A DNA stretch of 64,000 bases from VRUE01 sp963714155 (GTDB lineage: Bacteria; Actinomycetota; Thermoleophilia; Solirubrobacterales; 70-9): positions 2,418,001 through 2,482,000 of the forward strand of contig OY970236.1 of NCBI GenBank assembly GCA_963714155.1, written 5' to 3'. Below, piece by piece: positions 61,236-64,000 of the stretch. A model generated the notes under the pieces. That model was given only the letters and a program-made list of their open reading frames with translations. It did no database searches and was not told where the DNA came from. Every line of letters begins with the position of its first letter. Position 1 is the stretch's first letter. The translations under genes and the position numbers were made by a program.

Positions 61236-61954
61236 TGAGCCTCCTCCCGCTCAGCCCGCCCCTCGCCTCGATCCAGGGCGCGATCGAATTCATCTTCACC
61301 CCGCAGACCTCCAACGTGACCGGGGGTAAGACCGTCGGCGGCATCGACCAGGTAATCGAACTGACACTAAGCCAGCTTGAACTGACGGTCTTCGCCCTGG
61401 CCCTCTCGCTAATCGTGGCGATGCCGATCGGGCTCTACCTTGGCCACCGGGGCACCGGCGAACTCTTTGCCACTGTGATCGGCAACGCCGGGCGAGCGAT
61501 CCCCGAGCTGGCGTTGATCGCCTTCATGGCAGCGCTGATCGGCGTCGGCGTCGTCAACCTGACGATCGCGCTGGCGGTCCTCGGCATCCCGCCACTGCTC
61601 ACCAATACCTTCGTCGGTATCCACCAGGTCGACCGCGCCGCCGTCGATGCCGCCCGGGGCATGGGGATGACCGAGTTCGAGGTCCTCCGCAAGGTCGAGA
61701 TCCCGCTTGCGATTCCGACCCTCTTCGCCGGAATCCGCTCTGCCACGATCGCGATCGTGGCCACCGCGACGATCGCCCCGATCGCCGGTGTACTCACCCT
61801 CGGCGACTTCATCATCAACCCCAACGTCTACGGCGACGACGGTGTGCTGGCGGGGGCGATCCTGGTCGCCCTCCTCGCCCTGACGCTCGAGTTTGGGCTC
61901 GCCGCACTGCAACGTCGGCTCACTTCGAAAGGCTTGAAGCTGAGTCCAGCATGA
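61235..61954 (+). CDS. glycine betaine/choline ABC transporter permease (2)
   Basis: A 239-residue permease from ATG 61235, overlapping the previous stop; an in-frame ATG at 61211 is possible. It has an EAA loop DAARGMGMTEFEVLRKVEIPLAIPTLFAGIRS. Two different permeases with one ATPase are typical of the OpuB/OpuC and OsmU types. Confidence 0.9.
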   Translation: MSLLPLSPPLASIQGAIEFIFTPQTSNVTGGKTVGGIDQVIELTLSQLELTVFALALSLIVAMPIGLYLGHRGTGELFATVIGNAGRAIPELALIAFMAALIGVGVVNLTIALAVLGIPPLLTNTFVGIHQVDRAAVDAARGMGMTEFEVLRKVEIPLAIPTLFAGIRSATIAIVATATIAPIAGVLTLGDFIINPNVYGDDGVLAGAILVALLALTLEFGLAALQRRLTSKGLKLSPA

Positions 61955-61988
61955 ATCTCGTCCGTGTAAACGACAAGAGAGGAATCAA

Positions 61989-62975
61989 ATGAGGTCCCAG
62001 TTCACTCGTCTGCGTGCAGCCGCTGCCCTGCTGCTCGCCCTAGCCCTCAGCCTCGGCGTGGTCGCCTGCGGCAGCAGCGACGATGACAGCACCAGCAGCG
62101 ATGAAGGCAACAGCGCCGGAGCGATCGTCGCCAATCCCGACAACGCAAAAGTCAGCCTGACGATCGGCTCGAAGAACTTCCCCGAACAGGAAATCCTCGG
62201 CGAAATCTACGCGCAGGCGCTGAAAGCAGCCGGCTACAAAGTGAAGAGCGACCTCAACCTCGGCTCCGAAACGGTGGCCCACCAGGCGGTTAAATCTGGG
62301 GCCATCTCCGGCTACCCGGAGTACGCCTCGACGGCGCTGACCTCGTTCTTCGGGGTCGAACCAGAAGAAGTGCCCGCCGGCGCCACCCCCGCCTACGAAA
62401 AGGCCAAGGGTGAATTCGAAAAGGAAGGGCTAACCGCCTTCCCGCCGACCCCGTTCGCCAGCGCCAACGCGGTCGGCACGACGACCAAGTTCGCCGAAAA
62501 AGAAGGGTTGGAGACGATCTCCGACCTCGAAGGCAAGTCGCAAAGCATGACCCTCTACGGCTCTCCCGAGTGCCGTCAGCGGATCGACTGCCTGGCCGGG
62601 CTCGAAAAGTATTACGGGCTCAAATTCAAGTCCTTCCACCCGGTCGACATCGGCCTCCGCTACACCGTGCTCGAAAAGGGCCAGGCCGACCTCTCGATCC
62701 TCTTCACCACCGACCCACAGCTGGCGGCGGAGAAAGACAAGTTCGTCATCCTCGAAGACGACAAGGAAGTCTTCCCGGCCGGCAACGTGATCTTCGTCAG
62801 CAAGAAGTCGACGGTTGAAAAAGCGGGGCCGGATTACGAAGAGACGATCGTCGAGGTGCAGAAGGGGTTGACGCTGGAAGTGATGCAGGAGCTCGATGCC
62901 AGGGTCGAACTCGAAAAGCAGACGCCCAAGGAAGCGGCGGCGGCGTACCTCAAGTCGGCGGGGTACACCGGCTAA
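61989..62975 (+). CDS. glycine betaine/choline-binding lipoprotein
   Basis: A 328-residue lipoprotein. The signal peptide ends in lipobox LGVVAC (Cys at about 27), followed by a Ser/Asp-rich linker and an OpuAC-type binding domain: LTIGSKNFPEQEILGEIYAQAL, SGYPEYAST, and a C-terminal VMQELDARVELEKQTPKEAAAAYL. GAGAGGAA lies before the ATG. It delivers compatible solutes to the importer. Confidence 0.92.
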   Translation: MRSQFTRLRAAAALLLALALSLGVVACGSSDDDSTSSDEGNSAGAIVANPDNAKVSLTIGSKNFPEQEILGEIYAQALKAAGYKVKSDLNLGSETVAHQAVKSGAISGYPEYASTALTSFFGVEPEEVPAGATPAYEKAKGEFEKEGLTAFPPTPFASANAVGTTTKFAEKEGLETISDLEGKSQSMTLYGSPECRQRIDCLAGLEKYYGLKFKSFHPVDIGLRYTVLEKGQADLSILFTTDPQLAAEKDKFVILEDDKEVFPAGNVIFVSKKSTVEKAGPDYEETIVEVQKGLTLEVMQELDARVELEKQTPKEAAAAYLKSAGYTG

Positions 62976-63006
62976 GGGTTAAGCCCGGCTACACCGACTA
63001 GGGAAC

Positions 63007-63077
63007 GGAGAGCCGGCGGGAGGGGTTCGGCGGACAAAAGCGGGGAGTGTCCGCCGAACCCCTCCCGCCGGCTCTCC
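63007..63077. terminator. bidirectional hairpin with a perfect 30-bp stem
   Basis: Left arm 63007-63036 and right arm 63048-63077 are exact reverse complements over 30 bp, with an 11-nt loop (63037-63047). It lies between convergent genes. No T-run follows on either side. Confidence 0.85.
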
Positions 63078-63128
63078 TTGCGCTTGTCAGCTATATCCGA
63101 GCCAAGCAGGTGCAAGGCGGCCGCGGCG

Positions 63129-64000
63129 TTAGTGCGTCGCGGCCGCTAGAGGCTTGGGGTGGCGCGCTTGGATGCGGGCGAAGCAGATGTGGGCGGCCCA
63201 GGCGGCGGAGAGGCCTGAGATCGCTGCGAGCAGCAGTGCGAAGCGGGGGTCGTAGGCCTGGCAGAGCCAGCCGGCTAGGGGGCCGCCGATTGGGGTTGAG
63301 CCTAGGAAGACGACGGAGTAGAGGGCCATTACTCGGCCGCGCATCTGGGGCTCTACGGCGAGCTGGAGGGAGGAGTTGATCGTTGCGGCGAAGGTGACCG
63401 CGGCGGCGCCGAGCAGGGTCAGCATCACCAGCTCGAGGGCCAGCGCAGGCATCGCCGCCGAGAGCAGGGCGAGGACGCCGAAGGCGAGCGCGCCGCCGGC
63501 GATCAGGCGCGGGCCGGTGCGGCCGTGGGCGCCGGTGACGAGGGCACCGGCGATCGAGCCGACTGCCATTGCCGAGACCATCGCCGCGTAGGTGGTCGCG
63601 TTGCCGTCGAAGCTGAACTTGGCCAGCAGCGGCAGCACCACCTGGAAGTTGAAGCCGAGCGTGCCGACCAGGGCCATCAGCGCCAGCGGCACCGCCAGCT
63701 CGGGGGTGGCGCGCACGTAGCGCAGGCCGGCGCGGATCGCCCCCGGCTCACGCGGGACGGCGGGCTCGACGTGCAGGCCGCGCGGGTCCATCCCCCAGAG
63801 GGCGACGATCATCGCCACGAAGGTGAGGGCGTTGAGGGCGAAGCAGGGGACGACGCCGAAGCCCGCGATCAGCAGCCCGGCGATCGCCGGGCCGACGATG
63901 CGGGCCATCTGCACGATGACGCTATTGAGGCTGACCGCGTTGACGACCCGGTCCGGCCCGACCATCTCGAAGACGAAGCTCTGCCGGGCCGGGTTGTCGA
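63129..64000 (-). CDS. MFS exporter, C-terminal part (cut by window edge)
   Basis: Open on the minus strand to the window end, about 290 residues. The part entering at the edge reads DNPARQSFVFEMV, a loop typical of MFS_3/EntS-type exporters. It contains at least seven transmembrane helices and RMRGRVMALYSVVFLGSTPIGGPLAG-like sequence, with an Arg-rich end. Substrate unknown. The N-terminal third lies outside the window. Confidence 0.85.
   Translation of the reverse strand, partial: DNPARQSFVFEMVGPDRVVNAVSLNSVIVQMARIVGPAIAGLLIAGFGVVPCFALNALTFVAMIVALWGMDPRGLHVEPAVPREPGAIRAGLRYVRATPELAVPLALMALVGTLGFNFQVVLPLLAKFSFDGNATTYAAMVSAMAVGSIAGALVTGAHGRTGPRLIAGGALAFGVLALLSAAMPALALELVMLTLLGAAAVTFAATINSSLQLAVEPQMRGRVMALYSVVFLGSTPIGGPLAGWLCQAYDPRFALLLAAISGLSAAWAAHICFARIQARHPKPLAAATH

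Noticed and set aside
62958..63002. Short duplication at the binding-protein gene end (TACACCGGCTAAGGG and TACACCGACTAGGG)
   Set aside because: Small imperfect duplication with no clear function; probably a neutral local event.

Overview
This window is about 64 kb of high-GC chromosomal DNA. Genes are tightly packed and many overlap by ATGA or GTGA. The gene content points to an actinomycetote, most likely class Thermoleophilia (Solirubrobacterales-like). The pointers are two F420-type LLM oxidoreductases, an egtBD ergothioneine pair, an Rv3030/Rv3031-like methyltransferase plus GH57 pair, paired Get3/ArsA-like ATPases, a DUF5679 microprotein, a secreted protein with a C-terminal beta-sandwich domain common in that class, and type IV pilus genes without a secretin. 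The taxonomic call is inference. I saw no rRNA, tRNA, CRISPR array, transposase or prophage.

Layout: 1-2060 holds a GH57 branching enzyme (cut by the window edge) with its overlapping methyltransferase, and a second divergent methyltransferase. 2064-7348 is a minus-strand run parA-ftsZ-ggt-adenylate cyclase, in which ParA and FtsZ both carry acidic, Pro-rich N-terminal tails of about 130 residues. 7348-9488 encodes two tandem Get3/ArsA-like ATPases. 9562-11603 has a HEPN-like unknown and an HxlR regulator. 11757-29648 is a type IV pilus locus in two converging arms. The plus arm encodes three pseudopilin-like proteins, PilM, PilN, PilO and a protein in the PilP slot. The minus arm starts at rpoD and runs pilT2, a thioredoxin-like membrane protein, pilB, pilT1, pilC, then pilA behind a c-di-GMP-I (GEMM) riboswitch, then a secreted protein and pilD. 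A VapBC-type module sits where the arms meet.

29849-44149 is housekeeping and redox metabolism: YihY, a small Cys-containing candidate ORF, two overlapping TetR regulators, GlpX, two LLM oxidoreductases, EgtD/EgtB, an SDR, a TadE/Vps62-like protein, a membrane-fused spermidine synthase-like protein and the three-gene proton-translocating transhydrogenase. 44179-50699 has a CtpE-like P-type ATPase and a lipid/CoA group (thioesterase, flavin monooxygenase, enoyl-CoA hydratase, thiolase). 50789-55960 holds an ECF sigma/anti-sigma pair, an acyltransferase, PAS, MBL and HD proteins. 55979-59250 has a photolyase and a coupled nucleoside phosphorylase/deaminase pair. 59315-62975 is a complete glycine betaine/choline ABC importer, and the window ends in a truncated MFS exporter.

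Non-coding elements that stand out are the GEMM-I riboswitch before pilA; a sigma-A-type promoter followed by an intrinsic terminator in the rpoD leader; two families of dispersed palindromic repeats (an 81-82 nt element in two copies, and a 45-nt element in three copies); a 30-bp perfect inverted repeat at 63007-63077; and a switch-like double hairpin over the pilT2 start codon.
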